Below the pieces are notes generated by a model that worked only from the letters and a program-made list of their open reading frames with translations, had not been told where the DNA came from and did not search any database. Below, in pieces: positions 10,437 to 20,147 of a stretch of DNA of 64,000 nt. The position numbers and the translations under genes were made by a program. This DNA comes from Pseudomonas sp. Leaf48 (GTDB lineage Bacteria > Pseudomonadota > Gammaproteobacteria > Pseudomonadales > Pseudomonadaceae): assembly GCF_001421885.1 (NCBI RefSeq), contig NZ_LMLH01000013.1:1-64000 (forward strand). Direction: 5' to 3'. The stretch's first letter is position 1. Each line of letters starts with the position of its first letter.

Positions 10437-11231
10437 TTAGTTCGGCATGTTGCGCGCGTAGAAGATTTCGAGCATTTCGTGTTTCACCCGCTCGGTCACC
10501 TGGGCACGCTGCTCAGACGACAGATTGCTGGTGGCATCGCCGAACAGGTAGTTATCCAGTTCGAAGTTCTTCAGCAGCATTTTGGTGTGGAACAGGTTTT
10601 CCTGGTACACGTTCACGTCGGTCATCTGGTACGCGTCGCGGGTGTCTTCGGAGAGGTAGTTCTGGATCGAGTTGATCTCATGATCGATGAAGTGCTTCTT
10701 GCCTTCAATGTCACGGGTGAAACCGCGCACACGGTAGTCCACTGTCACGATGTCCGAATCGAACTGGTGAATCAGGAAGTTGAGCGCTTTAAGCGGTGAA
10801 ATGACCCCGCAGGTCGACACGTCAATGTCCACACGGAAGGTTGCAATACCGTCCACCGGATGGATTTCCGGATAGGTGTGCACCGTGATGTGGCTCTTGT
10901 CGAGGTGGGCCAGAATGATCTCGGGCAACGGGCCCGGAGATTCTTCGATCTGACTCTCGGTCGGGGTTACCGGCTCTTCAGAAATCAGGATCGTGACGCT
11001 GGCGCCCTGTGGTTCGTAGTCCTGACTGGCAATGTTCAGGATGTTGGCACCAATGATATCGACAACTTCCGTGAGGATCTGCGTCAGGCGTTTCGCGTTG
11101 TACTCTTTATTGATGTACTCGACGTAAGCCTGCTGGTCTTGCGGGGTTTCCGCGTAGCAGATGTCATAGATGTTGAAGCTCAAGGTCTTTGTCAGGTTAT
11201 TGAACCCGTGGAGCTTGAGTTTGCTTTTCAC
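10437..11231 (-). CDS. speD: S-adenosylmethionine decarboxylase proenzyme
   Basis: Pyruvoyl enzyme that supplies decarboxylated AdoMet for spermidine synthesis. The proenzyme cleaves itself before the serine in [12 protein letters not shown] (near residue 112), which becomes the pyruvoyl group. The protein of 264 residues belongs to the E. coli-type prokaryotic SpeD class. The start is the GTG at 11231, matching the family start [14 protein letters not shown]; an AGAGAG tract lies upstream. The 239 bases between it and the OsmC gene hold no visible gene. Confidence 0.96.
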   Translation of the reverse strand: MKSKLKLHGFNNLTKTLSFNIYDICYAETPQDQQAYVEYINKEYNAKRLTQILTEVVDIIGANILNIASQDYEPQGASVTILISEEPVTPTESQIEESPGPLPEIILAHLDKSHITVHTYPEIHPVDGIATFRVDIDVSTCGVISPLKALNFLIHQFDSDIVTVDYRVRGFTRDIEGKKHFIDHEINSIQNYLSEDTRDAYQMTDVNVYQENLFHTKMLLKNFELDNYLFGDATSNLSSEQRAQVTERVKHEMLEIFYARNMPN

Positions 11232-11470
11232 CGTTAAAAACTCTCTATGTGCTTGCGGCCCGGCCGCGTGATCAAGCATGCCCGTCAGATGCGAACAACG
11301 CACCTGCGTAGGACGGTTAACACCTCTTCGCGATGGCGATTTTGGTTGTCTGTTCGGGTGCGAGGCCTATCGATTGACCGGCCACTACCCTGAAAAAAGT
11401 GGCGCATTATGCAGACGTCAGCTTGGGATCGCCAGAGTCTGCACTGCTTTTATGATAGTTGAATGTCGAC

Positions 11471-11893
11471 TCAGCCAAGCTCGACGATTTCATAGTCGTG
11501 GGTAATCGCCACACCCGCCGCGCCAAGCATGATCGAGGCCGAGCAATACTTTTCTGCGGACAGCTCGATGGCGCGCTTGACCTGGGCCTCTTTCAACCCG
11601 CGGCCCTTGACCACGAAGTGCATGTGGATCCTGGTGAAGACCTTGGGATCTTCAGTTGCACGTTCGGCCTCGAGAAAGGCTTCACAGCTTTCCACGGCCT
11701 GGCGGGATTTCTTGAGAATGCTGACCACATCGAAATTGCTGCAACCGCCGACACCCAGCAGGAGCATTTCCATCGGCCGGACGCCCAGGTTACGTCCGCC
11801 AGCTTCAGGTGGACCGTCCATGACCACGACATGACCGCTACCGGATTCGCCGAGGAACATGGCTTCGCCAGCCCATTGGATGCGTGCCTTCAT
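11471..11893 (-). CDS. OsmC family protein (YhfA-like)
   Basis: OsmC/Ohr-fold protein of about 140 residues with the two reactive cysteines of the family in GVGGCSNFDVV and EKYCSASIML. OsmC/Ohr proteins reduce organic hydroperoxides using thiols; the YhfA branch has no proven substrate. It lies divergent from crp, as yhfA does in E. coli, which supports the YhfA assignment. An ATG two codons upstream (11899) is an alternative start. Confidence 0.88.
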   Translation of the reverse strand: MKARIQWAGEAMFLGESGSGHVVVMDGPPEAGGRNLGVRPMEMLLLGVGGCSNFDVVSILKKSRQAVESCEAFLEAERATEDPKVFTRIHMHFVVKGRGLKEAQVKRAIELSAEKYCSASIMLGAAGVAITHDYEIVELG

Positions 11894-12123
11894 CGCCAAG
11901 ACTCCACTGTATAAAAAAGGGTCGCCAGCTTAGCACAGGCCCCGTGATTGACACTGTTAGCCTTCCTGAGAGATATCCTGCAACGCTGTAGGTAAATGCT
12001 CGAATATTGCAGGAAGTGTCTGTTAAGCTGGCGCCAATTCGCTGGCGCATAGCCAGCTTTGGCGCCAGCTTCTGCATTCATAAAAAAGCCAAACACACCG
12101 TGCAGCATTTTCGGGATACAACC

Positions 12124-12771
12124 ATGGTTGCTATTACCCCCCCCACCCCCAGGATCAAGAACCTCGACAAGCTGTTGATGCATTGCCAGCGCCGTCGCTA
12201 TCAGGCCAAGAGCAACATCATTTGTGCTGGCGACCGCTCGGAAACACTGTTCTTCATCATCAAAGGCTCAGTCACCATCCTGATCGAAGATGATGATGGC
12301 CGGGAAATGATCATTGCCTATCTCAATGCCGGGGATTTTTTCGGAGAGTTGGGGCTGTTTGAACAGGCAGGCCTGGAGCAGGAGCGCAGCGCATGGGTGC
12401 GAGCCAAGATTGAATGTGAAGTTGCCGAAATCAGTTATGCAAAATTCCGCGAACTGTCTGAGCAGGATCCCGACATTCTTTACGTGCTTAGCGGACAAAT
12501 TGCACAACGCCTGCGTAATACCACGCGCAAAGTTGGCGACCTGGCATTCTTCGACGTGACCGGTCGCGTTGCGCGCTGCCTGCTGGAACTGTGCAAGCAA
12601 CCCGATGCGATGACCCATCCCGACGGCATGCAGATCAAAGTGACCCGTCAGGAAATCGGGCGGATCGTCGGATGCTCTCGCGAGATGGTCGGCCGCGTGC
12701 TCAAGGATCTGGAAGAACGCAACCTGGTGGGCGTCAAGGGCAAGACCATGGTGGTCTTCGGTACGCGCTAG
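12124..12771 (+). CDS. vfr: cAMP-binding global regulator Vfr (CRP homologue)
   Basis: CRP/FNR-family transcription factor of 215 residues. The cAMP-binding cupin covers about residues 20-130 ([11 protein letters not shown] is the phosphate-binding cassette, followed by ERSAWVRAK), and the C-terminal helix-turn-helix reads [21 protein letters not shown]. The family start MVAIT fixes the ATG at 12124. Vfr controls catabolic and virulence genes in P. aeruginosa. Its TAG stop overlaps the stop of the converging downstream gene. A TTGACA hexamer at 11948 in the divergent OsmC-vfr region could be part of its promoter. Confidence 0.95.
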   Translation: MVAITPPTPRIKNLDKLLMHCQRRRYQAKSNIICAGDRSETLFFIIKGSVTILIEDDDGREMIIAYLNAGDFFGELGLFEQAGLEQERSAWVRAKIECEVAEISYAKFRELSEQDPDILYVLSGQIAQRLRNTTRKVGDLAFFDVTGRVARCLLELCKQPDAMTHPDGMQIKVTRQEIGRIVGCSREMVGRVLKDLEERNLVGVKGKTMVVFGTR

Positions 12772-13469
12772 GCGCAGAACATCTGCTTGAGCATCAGCCG
12801 GTAGAGTTCGTCGAGACGAGCCAGGGCCCCTGGCGCCGTAAACTTCTCATGCAATGCAATATGGCTTTCAGCGCGCACCCGCTGCTCCAGACCGCAGGCT
12901 TCGTTGAAGCGATTGACGGCCGCGACCATTGATTCACGCTCATTGTCGATCAGCATCGCTCCGTGCACCAACCCCACCGGTCGTTGGCCTCCATGACTCT
13001 GACGCCAGCGCTGGGCGGTGCCGACCATCTTGCGCCCGTCCAGGTTGACGTTGAAGCGACCATCACAGAACGCCCCTTCGATTTCACCCAGTGACGACGT
13101 GCCGCCCAGCTCATCCAGCAGCTGGCAGATAGGGTCGCACAGACGCCGGTATCCGGACTCGATGCGGTTCAGATCGCCTTCGTTGCGTGGCGGTGCGTAA
13201 ACCAGCGCGATATTGATCGTCGAGGCCGACTGTGGCACCGGCTCACCGCCAGTTTCGCGCAACAGCACCGGCCAACCCGCTGCCGCTGACACCTCGCACG
13301 CGACCTCGAAACCGGGCAGACGACTCAAGCGGCGCGGCATGACCAGTGCGCGATCGCTCGGTTGCCAGAACAACAGGCCAAACTCCGCGTCGCCGGCACA
13401 GACCGATGCCAACAGATCCTGTTCGGCCTGCAGGCCGGCTTCGATGGTCATGTTGATCGGCTGGTTCAT
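12768..13469 (-). CDS. Lipoate-protein ligase A family protein
   Basis: Protein of 233 residues with the biotin/lipoate ligase fold: [27 protein letters not shown] matches the RRxTGG lipoate-pocket loop, and [12 protein letters not shown] carries the conserved lysine region. Family members attach or transfer lipoyl or octanoyl groups; which one is not decided by sequence. The start at the ATG at 13469 ([12 protein letters not shown]) is chosen because the longer frame runs into a REP element. It converges with vfr and the two stop codons overlap. Confidence 0.85.
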   Translation of the reverse strand: MNQPINMTIEAGLQAEQDLLASVCAGDAEFGLLFWQPSDRALVMPRRLSRLPGFEVACEVSAAAGWPVLLRETGGEPVPQSASTINIALVYAPPRNEGDLNRIESGYRRLCDPICQLLDELGGTSSLGEIEGAFCDGRFNVNLDGRKMVGTAQRWRQSHGGQRPVGLVHGAMLIDNERESMVAAVNRFNEACGLEQRVRAESHIALHEKFTAPGALARLDELYRLMLKQMFCA

Positions 13470-13511
13470 GGACAACTCCGCAAGGCTTGGATCTTCAGGA
13501 ATGTTTAAGGG

Positions 13512-13604
13512 CCCTTTCGCAAGCAAGCCCGCTCCCACATTAGTGGCGCTCTACGGGCAACGCCGATCATATGTGGGAGCGGGCTTGCTCGCGAAGGTCG
13601 CGCC
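13512..13604. repeat. REP doublet (inverted pair)
   Basis: Two head-to-head copies of the GTGGGAGCGGGCTTGCTCGCGAA unit with a short spacer, between the trpC stop and the lipoate-ligase start. Such REPIN-type doublets are usual in P. fluorescens-group genomes. Confidence 0.92.
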
Positions 13605-13623
13605 CCGATTTACCGGCAAAAAA

Positions 13624-14460
13624 TCAATCGAGGGTCGAACCGCTGACCGGAACGCCGCGCTCTGGGAAGAACAATCGCTGCAATTCAGTGCCCGGGCTTT
13701 CGGCGCGCATGAAGGCTTCGCCGACCAGGAACGCGTAAACATCGCTGATCTCCATCAGCTCGACATCGGCGCGATTGAGAATGCCACTCTCAGTGATGAC
13801 CAGACGATCGCGCGGGATGCGCGGCAGCAGGTCGAGGGTGGTTTCCAGGCTGACGTCGAACGTGTGCAGGTTGCGGTTGTTCACCCCGACCAGTGGCGTG
13901 TCGAGGGTCTTCAAGGCACGCTCCAGCTCGTCGCCATCGTGGACCTCCACCAGTACATCGAGGCCGACGCTTTTGGCCACTGCCGCCAGTTCGGCCATTT
14001 TCACGTCATCCAGAGCGGAAACGATCAACAGCACGCAATCGGCGCCCAACGCACGGGCTTCGACGATCTGGTATGGATCGATCATGAAGTCCTTGCGGAT
14101 CACCGGCAGCTTGCACGCCGCACTGGCCTGTTGCAGATACGCATCGGCGCCCTGGAAGTAATCGATATCGGTAAGCACCGACAGACAGGTCGCGCCACCC
14201 TTCTCGTAGCTTTTGGCGATGTCGGCGGGAATGAAGTTCTCGCGGATCACACCTTTGCTCGGCGAAGCTTTCTTGATTTCCGCGATGACCGCCGGCTGTT
14301 TCAGCTTGGCCTGGGCCAGCAATGCGTTGGCAAAACCACGGGGTGCATCGGCCGTCTTGGCCAGACTTTCCAGCTCGGCAAGGCTGACGCGAGCGCTACG
14401 CTCGGCGACCTCCTCGACTTTGCGCGCCAGAATGTTTTCCAGAACCGTCGGTACACTCAT
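13624..14460 (-). CDS. trpC: Indole-3-glycerol phosphate synthase
   Basis: Closes the indole ring: converts CdRP to indole-3-glycerol phosphate. TIM-barrel protein of 278 residues with the active-site stretches [37 protein letters not shown] and ITESGI. It is monofunctional, with no fused TrpF, as usual in Pseudomonas. Last gene of trpGDC; its start overlaps the trpD stop by 4 bases, implying translational coupling. Confidence 0.97.
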   Translation of the reverse strand: MSVPTVLENILARKVEEVAERSARVSLAELESLAKTADAPRGFANALLAQAKLKQPAVIAEIKKASPSKGVIRENFIPADIAKSYEKGGATCLSVLTDIDYFQGADAYLQQASAACKLPVIRKDFMIDPYQIVEARALGADCVLLIVSALDDVKMAELAAVAKSVGLDVLVEVHDGDELERALKTLDTPLVGVNNRNLHTFDVSLETTLDLLPRIPRDRLVITESGILNRADVELMEISDVYAFLVGEAFMRAESPGTELQRLFFPERGVPVSGSTLD

Positions 14461-15506
14461 CCTTCATTCTCCACTTTGAATACCGCGGTAAATGCACCCA
14501 GCTCCTCGAGTTTTTCCCGAGCGAGGCCGGTGTGCAGCGCATCGTGCGCCAGGGCAACGCCTTCTTTGAGGCTGCTGGCATGGTCGGCGGCATACAGCGC
14601 GGCACCGGCATTGAGCACGATCATCTCGGCTGCCTTCTGACCGTTTTCGGTCTTGCGCTTGCCCAGGGCATCGCGAATCAATTCCAGGGAAGCCGCCGGG
14701 CTTTCCACCGCCAGGCCATGCAGGCTCTGGCTTTTCATGCCCAGGTCTTCCGGCTCGACCCAATACTCGGTGATCTGGCCATCTTTGAGTTCTGCGACAA
14801 AGGTCGGCGCGGCGAGACTGAACTCGTCCAGGCCATCCTTCGAATGCACCACCAACACATGCTTGCTGCCCAAACGCTGCAACACTTCAGCCAGTGGCCG
14901 GCACAGTGCCTGAGTAAATACGCCGACCACCTGATGTTTCACACCGGCCGGATTCGTAAGCGGGCCGAGCATGTTGAACAGTGTCCGCAACCCCAGTTCA
15001 CGGCGCGGGCTGGCGGCGTATTTCATCGCGGAGTGATGGGTCTGGGCAAACATGAAACCGATACCAACGTTGTCAATGCAACGCGCTACCTGAACCGGGG
15101 TCAGGTTCAGGTAGATACCAGCTGCCTCCAGCAGGTCGGCGCTGCCGCTCTTGCCCGACACTGCACGGTTGCCATGCTTGGCCACGGTGCAACCGGCCGC
15201 AGCGACCACGAAAGCCGATGCGGTCGATACGTTGAAAATGTTGGCGCCGTCCCCTCCGGTGCCGACTACGTCCACTACACCATCGAGGGTCTTGAGTTCG
15301 ACTTTGTCCGCCAGTTCGCGCATCACCGATACAGCGCCGACGATCTCGTCGATGCTTTCGCTTTTCATGCGCATGGCCATCATGAATGCGCCGATTTGCG
15401 CATCCGAGCATTGCCCGGTCATGATTTCACGCATCACATCGCGCATCTCATCGGTGCTGAGGTCGAGGTGATCGACGATTCGGCTCAGGGCTGTCTTGAT
15501 ATTCAT
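14457..15506 (-). CDS. trpD: Anthranilate phosphoribosyltransferase
   Basis: Joins anthranilate to PRPP in tryptophan synthesis. The 349-residue protein has the PRPP-binding loop [34 protein letters not shown] and the [12 protein letters not shown] segment typical of TrpD. Middle gene of trpGDC: 9 bases separate it from trpG and 4 bases overlap trpC. Confidence 0.97.
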   Translation of the reverse strand: MNIKTALSRIVDHLDLSTDEMRDVMREIMTGQCSDAQIGAFMMAMRMKSESIDEIVGAVSVMRELADKVELKTLDGVVDVVGTGGDGANIFNVSTASAFVVAAAGCTVAKHGNRAVSGKSGSADLLEAAGIYLNLTPVQVARCIDNVGIGFMFAQTHHSAMKYAASPRRELGLRTLFNMLGPLTNPAGVKHQVVGVFTQALCRPLAEVLQRLGSKHVLVVHSKDGLDEFSLAAPTFVAELKDGQITEYWVEPEDLGMKSQSLHGLAVESPAASLELIRDALGKRKTENGQKAAEMIVLNAGAALYAADHASSLKEGVALAHDALHTGLAREKLEELGAFTAVFKVENEG

Positions 15507-15515
15507 GAAAGGTCC

Positions 15516-16109
15516 TTAGCGCGTGCCGCCGGTTTGTTTAAGGAAGTTGGCAAACAGTTCGTGGCCCTGTTCGGTGAGGATCGACTCGGGGTGGAACTGC
15601 ACGCCTTCGATGTTCAATGTCTTGTGGCGCAGGCCCATGATCTCGTCAACCGAGCCGTCCTCAAGCTGAGTCCAGGCCGTCAGCTCCAGGCAATCGGGCA
15701 GGGTTTCGCGCTTGACGATCAACGAATGGTAGCGGGTCACCGTCAATGGACGATTCAAGCCCTCGAATACGCCCTTGTCCTCGTGAAATACCGGGCTAGT
15801 CTTACCGTGCATCACTTGGCGGGCGCGAACCACATCGCCGCCAAAGGCCTGGCCGATGGACTGATGGCCGAGGCAGACACCAAGAATCGGCAGCTTGCCG
15901 GCGAAATGCTTGATCGCTTCAATCGAGATCCCGGCTTCGGTCGGGGTGCAAGGACCGGGGGATACTACGATGCGCTCAGGGTTGAGGGCTTCGATTTCAG
16001 CGATGGTCAGTTCATCGTTGCGCACAACCTTGACCTGGGAGCCCAGCTCACCGAGGTATTGCACAACGTTGTAGGTAAAAGAGTCGTAGTTATCGATCAT
16101 CAGCAACAT
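15516..16109 (-). CDS. trpG: Anthranilate synthase component II (glutamine amidotransferase)
   Basis: Supplies ammonia from glutamine to TrpE, and in many bacteria also to PabB. Class I amidotransferase of 197 residues with the nucleophile in [11 protein letters not shown] (Cys79) and the His-Glu pair in VQFHPESIL. First structural gene of trpGDC, preceded by a roughly 165-base leader containing a Trp-rich leader peptide and hairpins. Its partner trpE is about 2.5 kb away in a separate transcription unit. Confidence 0.97.
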   Translation of the reverse strand: MLLMIDNYDSFTYNVVQYLGELGSQVKVVRNDELTIAEIEALNPERIVVSPGPCTPTEAGISIEAIKHFAGKLPILGVCLGHQSIGQAFGGDVVRARQVMHGKTSPVFHEDKGVFEGLNRPLTVTRYHSLIVKRETLPDCLELTAWTQLEDGSVDEIMGLRHKTLNIEGVQFHPESILTEQGHELFANFLKQTGGTR

Positions 16110-16251
16110 GGCGTTAAGAACCTCTTGAATTCACTGACTTTGAAGATGGCCTTCGAATGATTTACCCGCAGCGCGCTGCGCTTTGGCAGATGCTGGGGTA
16201 GCGCCAGCAAAGCGGCATATCAAACAGGTAAAGAAGGCAAAGCGGTACAGG

Positions 16252-16266
16252 GCCGGCGGGGCCGGC
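16252..16266 (-). promoter_or_regulatory. GC-rich hairpin after the trpGDC leader peptide (attenuator candidate)
   Basis: GCCGGC, loop CCC, GCCGGC, starting 8 bases after the leader stop codon. A pyrimidine-rich stretch (CTTTGCC, TTCTTT) follows on the transcript but no clean T run, so it may act with a further hairpin downstream (TGCTGG/CCAGCA near 16190-16208). The position after a Trp-codon leader suggests attenuation. Confidence 0.5.
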
Positions 16267-16274
16267 AAAAGAAT

Positions 16275-16361
16275 TCAGGCGCGCCAACGCCAGCGGGCGT
16301 GTGCCTTGATGACTTGATCCAGGAGTTTACTGATGATCAACACGGGGAAGGTCTCATTCAT
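16275..16361 (-). CDS. trpL: trpGDC leader peptide
   Basis: A 28-codon frame 165 bases upstream of trpG ends ARWRWRA with two Trp codons one residue apart, then TGA and a GC-rich hairpin. This is the layout of a transcription-attenuation leader: when charged tRNA-Trp is scarce the ribosome stalls at the Trp codons and alters downstream folding. Attenuation of trpE and trpGDC has been reported in P. putida from work on miaA mutants (recalled). The C-terminus matches the tail of Gph upstream of trpE. The start is uncertain: the ATG at 16361 lies only a few bases after the predicted transcription start, and GTG at 16343 is an alternative. Confidence 0.72.
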   Translation of the reverse strand: MNETFPVLIISKLLDQVIKAHARWRWRA

Positions 16362-16371
16362 ACGTCTCGGC

Positions 16372-16400
16372 ACAGTAACTTAGCTGGGCAGAGCGTGCAA
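16372..16400 (-). promoter_or_regulatory. Promoter of the trpL-trpGDC operon
   Basis: On the minus strand, -35 TTGCAC (16395-16400), a 17-base spacer, and -10 TACTGT (16372-16377). Transcription would begin near 16365, just before the leader peptide. The remaining bases up to 16517 form the 5' region of estA on the other strand; no further gene is seen. Confidence 0.6.
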
Positions 16401-16517
16401 TATGGCCGGGGCTGCTGCTCGCGAAACTATTAAGGGCTTCGCGACAGATGGCAAAAGGCCCGGAGTTTTTGGTACTGTCGTTTCGTTCACTAAAACAATA
16501 AATAAACGGACTTGCTC

Positions 16518-18428
16518 ATGATCAAACAGACGATGTTTGTACCGCTCGCAGGATGCTTGCTCGCAATGGCTTGCGCCCAGGCGAACGCCGCGCCGAATCC
16601 CTATACCAACTTCGTCGTCTTCGGCGACAGCCTCAACGACGCAGGGACCTTTGCCGATCCGGGTGGTCCTGCGGGGGCGACGCAACGCTATACCAATCGG
16701 ACAGGGCCGATCTATCTGGATGGCAGTGGCGAAATCCGCTCGCTCAACTCCACGCAGATCCTCGGTGGGAAACTGGGATTCTCGCCAGACCAGACGGCGT
16801 CATCATCCTCGGCAGTGCGCGCCAGCAATGGCCAGCCCGATGGCAACAACTGGGCCGTCGGCGGTTACCGCACCGATCAGATTCTGGATTCGATCACCAG
16901 CACTTCCGCCACCGGCGAGCGCACCCGCGCCGGCTACCTGCCGTCGAACAACTTCCGTGCCGACCCGAATGCGCTGTATTACCTTTCGGGTGGCGGCAAC
17001 GACTTCCTGCAGGGCCGCGTGACCAGCCTGCCTCAGGCCAGTGCCGCCGCCGGCCGTCTCGCCGACAGTGTGCAGACGCTGCAAACCGCCGGCGCCAAAT
17101 ACGTCATGGTCTGGTTGCTGCCCGATATCGGCTTTACCCCGGCGTTTAACGGCACCCCGTTGCAAGCGTTCACGTCCCAGCTAAGCGCCCAGTTCAACAC
17201 TGAACTGGTTAGCCGACTGCAAAACATCAATGCCGAAGTCATTCCGCTCAACATTCCGGTACTGCTCAAAGAGACATTCGCCAACCCGGCACAGTTTGGC
17301 CTGGCCACCGACCAGAACCTCATCGCCACCTGCTTCAGCGGCAACGGTTGTACCGAGAACGCCCGCTTCGGTATCAATAGCGCCACACCGGACCCGACCA
17401 AGCTGATCTACAACGACTCGGTGCACCCCACCGAAGCCGGGCAACGCCTGATTGCCGATTATGCGTACTCTCTGTTGGCGGCCCCGTGGGAGCTGACGCT
17501 GCTGCCACAGATGGCCCAGGGCACCGTGCGTGCGCATCAGGATGAGCTGCGCAATCAGTGGCTGGCCGATTGGGAAAACTGGCAAGGCGTTGGCCAATGG
17601 CGAGCCATCGTCGCCGGCGGAGGCCAACATCAGGATTTTGACGGCCAGGACAGCGTGGCAAGCGCCGACGGCAACGGAGCCAACCTGAACATTGGTGGCA
17701 GCTACCGCCTTGATGACGCCTGGCGTGTTGGTCTGGTGGCCGGTTTCTACAACCAGGAACTCGAAGCCGGCAACAATGATTCCGACTACAAGCTCAACAC
17801 TTATCTGGGCACGGCATTCGCCCAGTATCAGCAAAACCGTGTATGGGCAGACGCGGCGTTGACGGCCGGTCATCTGGATTACGACAGCCTCAAGCGCAAG
17901 TTCCAGCTAGGCGCCAACGAGCGTGGCGAAAAAGGCGATACCAGTGGCTACGTCGAGGCCTTCAGTGCTCGCCTGGGTTACGACATCGCGCAGCAAGCCA
18001 GCAGCCCTTGGCACCTGTCGCCGTTTGTCAGCGCCGACTTCTCCAAGGTAGAAGTCGATGGCTACTCGGAGGACGGCTTTAACTCCACAGCACTGACCTA
18101 TGCCGATCAGGAGAGTATTTCCCGGCGTCTGGGTATCGGCTTGCAGGGCAAATACCAGATCACGGCACAAACCCAGGTGTTTGGCGAAGTAGCTCACGAG
18201 CGTGAGTACAACGACGATACAGAGGACGTGTCCATCAACCTCAATAGCTTGCCGGGTAATCAGTTCACACTGGAAGGCTACGTTCCGCAAACCAGCCTGA
18301 ACCGGGTGAACCTGGGGGTGAGTCACAACCTCACCAAGGACCTGGCACTGCGCGCCAGCTATAGCATTCGCAAGGATGATGATTTTACCCAGCAAGGCAT
18401 CAACGTAGGTGTTGCACTGGACTTCTGA
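16518..18428 (+). CDS. estA: Autotransporter esterase EstA (GDSL lipase)
   Basis: Outer-membrane-anchored esterase of 636 residues. An N-terminal signal peptide (cleavage probably after AQANA) is followed by a GDSL hydrolase domain with the nucleophile in [10 protein letters not shown] (Ser38), GGGNDFLQG (Asn block) and [11 protein letters not shown] (catalytic Asp-His), and then a roughly 280-residue C-terminal autotransporter beta-barrel ending in VALDF with a terminal Phe. EstA in P. aeruginosa affects rhamnolipid production and motility. Here it is inserted between trpE and trpG and transcribed against both. Confidence 0.95.
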   Translation: MIKQTMFVPLAGCLLAMACAQANAAPNPYTNFVVFGDSLNDAGTFADPGGPAGATQRYTNRTGPIYLDGSGEIRSLNSTQILGGKLGFSPDQTASSSSAVRASNGQPDGNNWAVGGYRTDQILDSITSTSATGERTRAGYLPSNNFRADPNALYYLSGGGNDFLQGRVTSLPQASAAAGRLADSVQTLQTAGAKYVMVWLLPDIGFTPAFNGTPLQAFTSQLSAQFNTELVSRLQNINAEVIPLNIPVLLKETFANPAQFGLATDQNLIATCFSGNGCTENARFGINSATPDPTKLIYNDSVHPTEAGQRLIADYAYSLLAAPWELTLLPQMAQGTVRAHQDELRNQWLADWENWQGVGQWRAIVAGGGQHQDFDGQDSVASADGNGANLNIGGSYRLDDAWRVGLVAGFYNQELEAGNNDSDYKLNTYLGTAFAQYQQNRVWADAALTAGHLDYDSLKRKFQLGANERGEKGDTSGYVEAFSARLGYDIAQQASSPWHLSPFVSADFSKVEVDGYSEDGFNSTALTYADQESISRRLGIGLQGKYQITAQTQVFGEVAHEREYNDDTEDVSINLNSLPGNQFTLEGYVPQTSLNRVNLGVSHNLTKDLALRASYSIRKDDDFTQQGINVGVALDF

Positions 18429-18440
18429 TTCGCAAGCAAT

Positions 18441-18477
18441 AAAAAACGCGGCGCCTGTGAAGACGCCGCGTTTTTTT
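18441..18477. terminator. Terminator after estA
   Basis: AAAAAACGCGGCG and CGCCGCGTTTTTTT form a strong stem with a T run, 12 bases after the estA stop. The A run on the other side allows it to work in both directions. Confidence 0.93.
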
Positions 18478-18490
18478 ATCCGCAGCCCCC

Positions 18491-18582
18491 CTGTGGGAGC
18501 GGGCTTGCTCGCGAAAGCGGTATGTCATTCAGAATCATTGTCGACTGATACACCGCTTTCGCGAGCAAGCCCGCTCCCACAG
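18491..18582. repeat. REP doublet
   Basis: CTGTGGGAGCGGGCTTGCTC and its mirror image enclose a short spacer. It lies between the estA terminator and the trpE stop. Confidence 0.93.
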
Positions 18583-18595
18583 GTACCAAGTGATT

Positions 18596-20077
18596 TCAGG
18601 TGTTCGGGGTTTGTTCGGCCAGGGCCACGGCACGGAACATCGCGCGGCGCTTGTTCAGGGTTTCTTCCCACTCCAGCGCCGGTACCGAGTCGGCGACGAT
18701 GCCGCCACCAGCCTGTACGTGCAATTCACCGTTCTTGATCACCGCCGTGCGGATCGCAATCGCGGTGTCCATGTTGCCGTTCCACGCGAAGTAACCGACC
18801 GCGCCGCCATAAACGCCACGCTTGACCGGTTCCAGCTCGTCGATGATTTCCATCGCGCGAATCTTCGGAGCACCCGACAAGGTGCCCGCCGGCAGAATTG
18901 CCCGCAATGCATCCATGGCAGTCAGCCCTGCCTTCAGTTGCCCGGTAACGTTGGACACGATGTGCATCACGTTGGAGTAACGCTCGATAACCATTTTCTC
19001 GGTGAGTTTCACCGAACCAATCTCCGACACCCGACCGGTATCGTTACGCCCCAGGTCGATCAGCATCAGGTGCTCGGCGATTTCCTTGTCGTCGGACAGC
19101 AGGTCTTTTTCCAGGGCCAGATCGGCTTCTTCGTTGGCACCACGCGGACGGGTACCGGCAATCGGGCGCACGGTGATCAGGTTGTCTTCGACCCGCACCA
19201 GCACTTCCGGCGAACTGCCGACCACGTGGAAGTCGCCGAAGTTGAAGAAGTACATGTAAGGCGTCGGGTTAAAGCAGCGCAGCGCCCGGTACAGGTCGAT
19301 TGGCGCAGCCTTGAAGTCGATCGACATACGCTGGGACGGCACAACCTGCATGCAGTCTCCAGCCAGGATGTATTCCTTGATGGTGTCGACGGCTTTTTCG
19401 TAGTCGCCTTGGGTGAAACTCGAACGGAACACCGGATCAGCCGCTTGTTGCTTGCTGAAATCCAGGCCCCGGCGCGGCGTGATTGGCTGACGGAGCTTTT
19501 CCAGCAGCTCTTCAAGGCGTGCACGACCTTGTTCGAAAGCGTCGTCCTGCGCCGGGTCGGCCAGCACGATCGCATGCATTTTGCCGGCGAGGTTATCGAA
19601 AACCACCACCGCATCGGAAACCATCAACAGAATGTCCGGTACGCCCAGCGGGTCCGGGTTCGGGCATTTGCCCAGACGCTTTTCCACATAACGTACGCAG
19701 TCATAACCGAAGTAACCCACCAGACCGCCGTTGAAACGCGGCAGGCCGGGGATGGTCGGCACGTTATAACGGGCCTTGAACGCTTCGACGAAGGCCAACG
19801 GGTCTTCGACGTCATGACTTTCGGTTTCGACGCCATCGATGGTCACGCTGACGTGATGATCGTGAACCCGCAGCACGGTGCGGCACGGCAGGCCGATGAT
19901 CGAGTAACGGCCCCACTTCTCTCCGCCCTGCACCGACTCCAGCAGGTAGGAGTTCGGTTCGTCGGCCAGTTTCAGGTAGATCGACAGCGGCGTGTCGAAG
20001 TCCGCCAGGGTTTCGCAGGCAAGCGGGATGCGGTTGTAGCCGGCAGCGGCCAAACGCAGGAATTCTTCGCGGATCAT
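18596..20077 (-). CDS. trpE: Anthranilate synthase component I
   Basis: Converts chorismate to anthranilate with ammonia from TrpG. The 493-residue protein has the N-terminal feedback-inhibition segment ([23 protein letters not shown], the LLES motif that binds tryptophan) and the chorismate-binding C-terminal domain ([22 protein letters not shown]). It lies 70 bases downstream of gph. The short gap contains a hairpin directly after the gph stop, and the gph tail carries two Trp codons, so attenuation of trpE from within the gph transcript is likely. Confidence 0.97.
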   Translation of the reverse strand: MIREEFLRLAAAGYNRIPLACETLADFDTPLSIYLKLADEPNSYLLESVQGGEKWGRYSIIGLPCRTVLRVHDHHVSVTIDGVETESHDVEDPLAFVEAFKARYNVPTIPGLPRFNGGLVGYFGYDCVRYVEKRLGKCPNPDPLGVPDILLMVSDAVVVFDNLAGKMHAIVLADPAQDDAFEQGRARLEELLEKLRQPITPRRGLDFSKQQAADPVFRSSFTQGDYEKAVDTIKEYILAGDCMQVVPSQRMSIDFKAAPIDLYRALRCFNPTPYMYFFNFGDFHVVGSSPEVLVRVEDNLITVRPIAGTRPRGANEEADLALEKDLLSDDKEIAEHLMLIDLGRNDTGRVSEIGSVKLTEKMVIERYSNVMHIVSNVTGQLKAGLTAMDALRAILPAGTLSGAPKIRAMEIIDELEPVKRGVYGGAVGYFAWNGNMDTAIAIRTAVIKNGELHVQAGGGIVADSVPALEWEETLNKRRAMFRAVALAEQTPNT

Positions 20078-20123
20078 GAGGTGCCTCGTGGCTTGAGGGT
20101 CTAACAGTCAGGTATGCAAACGT

Positions 20124-20137
20124 GCCGGACAACCGGC
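20124..20137 (-). promoter_or_regulatory. Hairpin between gph and trpE (attenuator candidate)
   Basis: GCCGG, loop TTGT, CCGGC, starting 10 bases after the gph stop; ACGTTTGC follows. Its place relative to the WRW codons mirrors that of the hairpin after the trpGDC leader. Confidence 0.45.
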
Positions 20138-20147
20138 CAGAATCAAG

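Noticed and set aside
14532-16160. A 542-codon plus-strand frame opposite trpD and trpG
   Set aside because: Antisense shadow of the trpGDC genes, which are certain.
18491-18582. Repeats that might suggest a CRISPR array
   Set aside because: These are inverted REP doublets, not regularly spaced direct repeats; no array or cas gene is present in the window.
16110-18595. Search for a pyocin or prophage cluster between trpE and trpG
   Set aside because: Only estA, the trp leader, a terminator and a REP doublet are present; no tail, lysis or regulator genes are seen.
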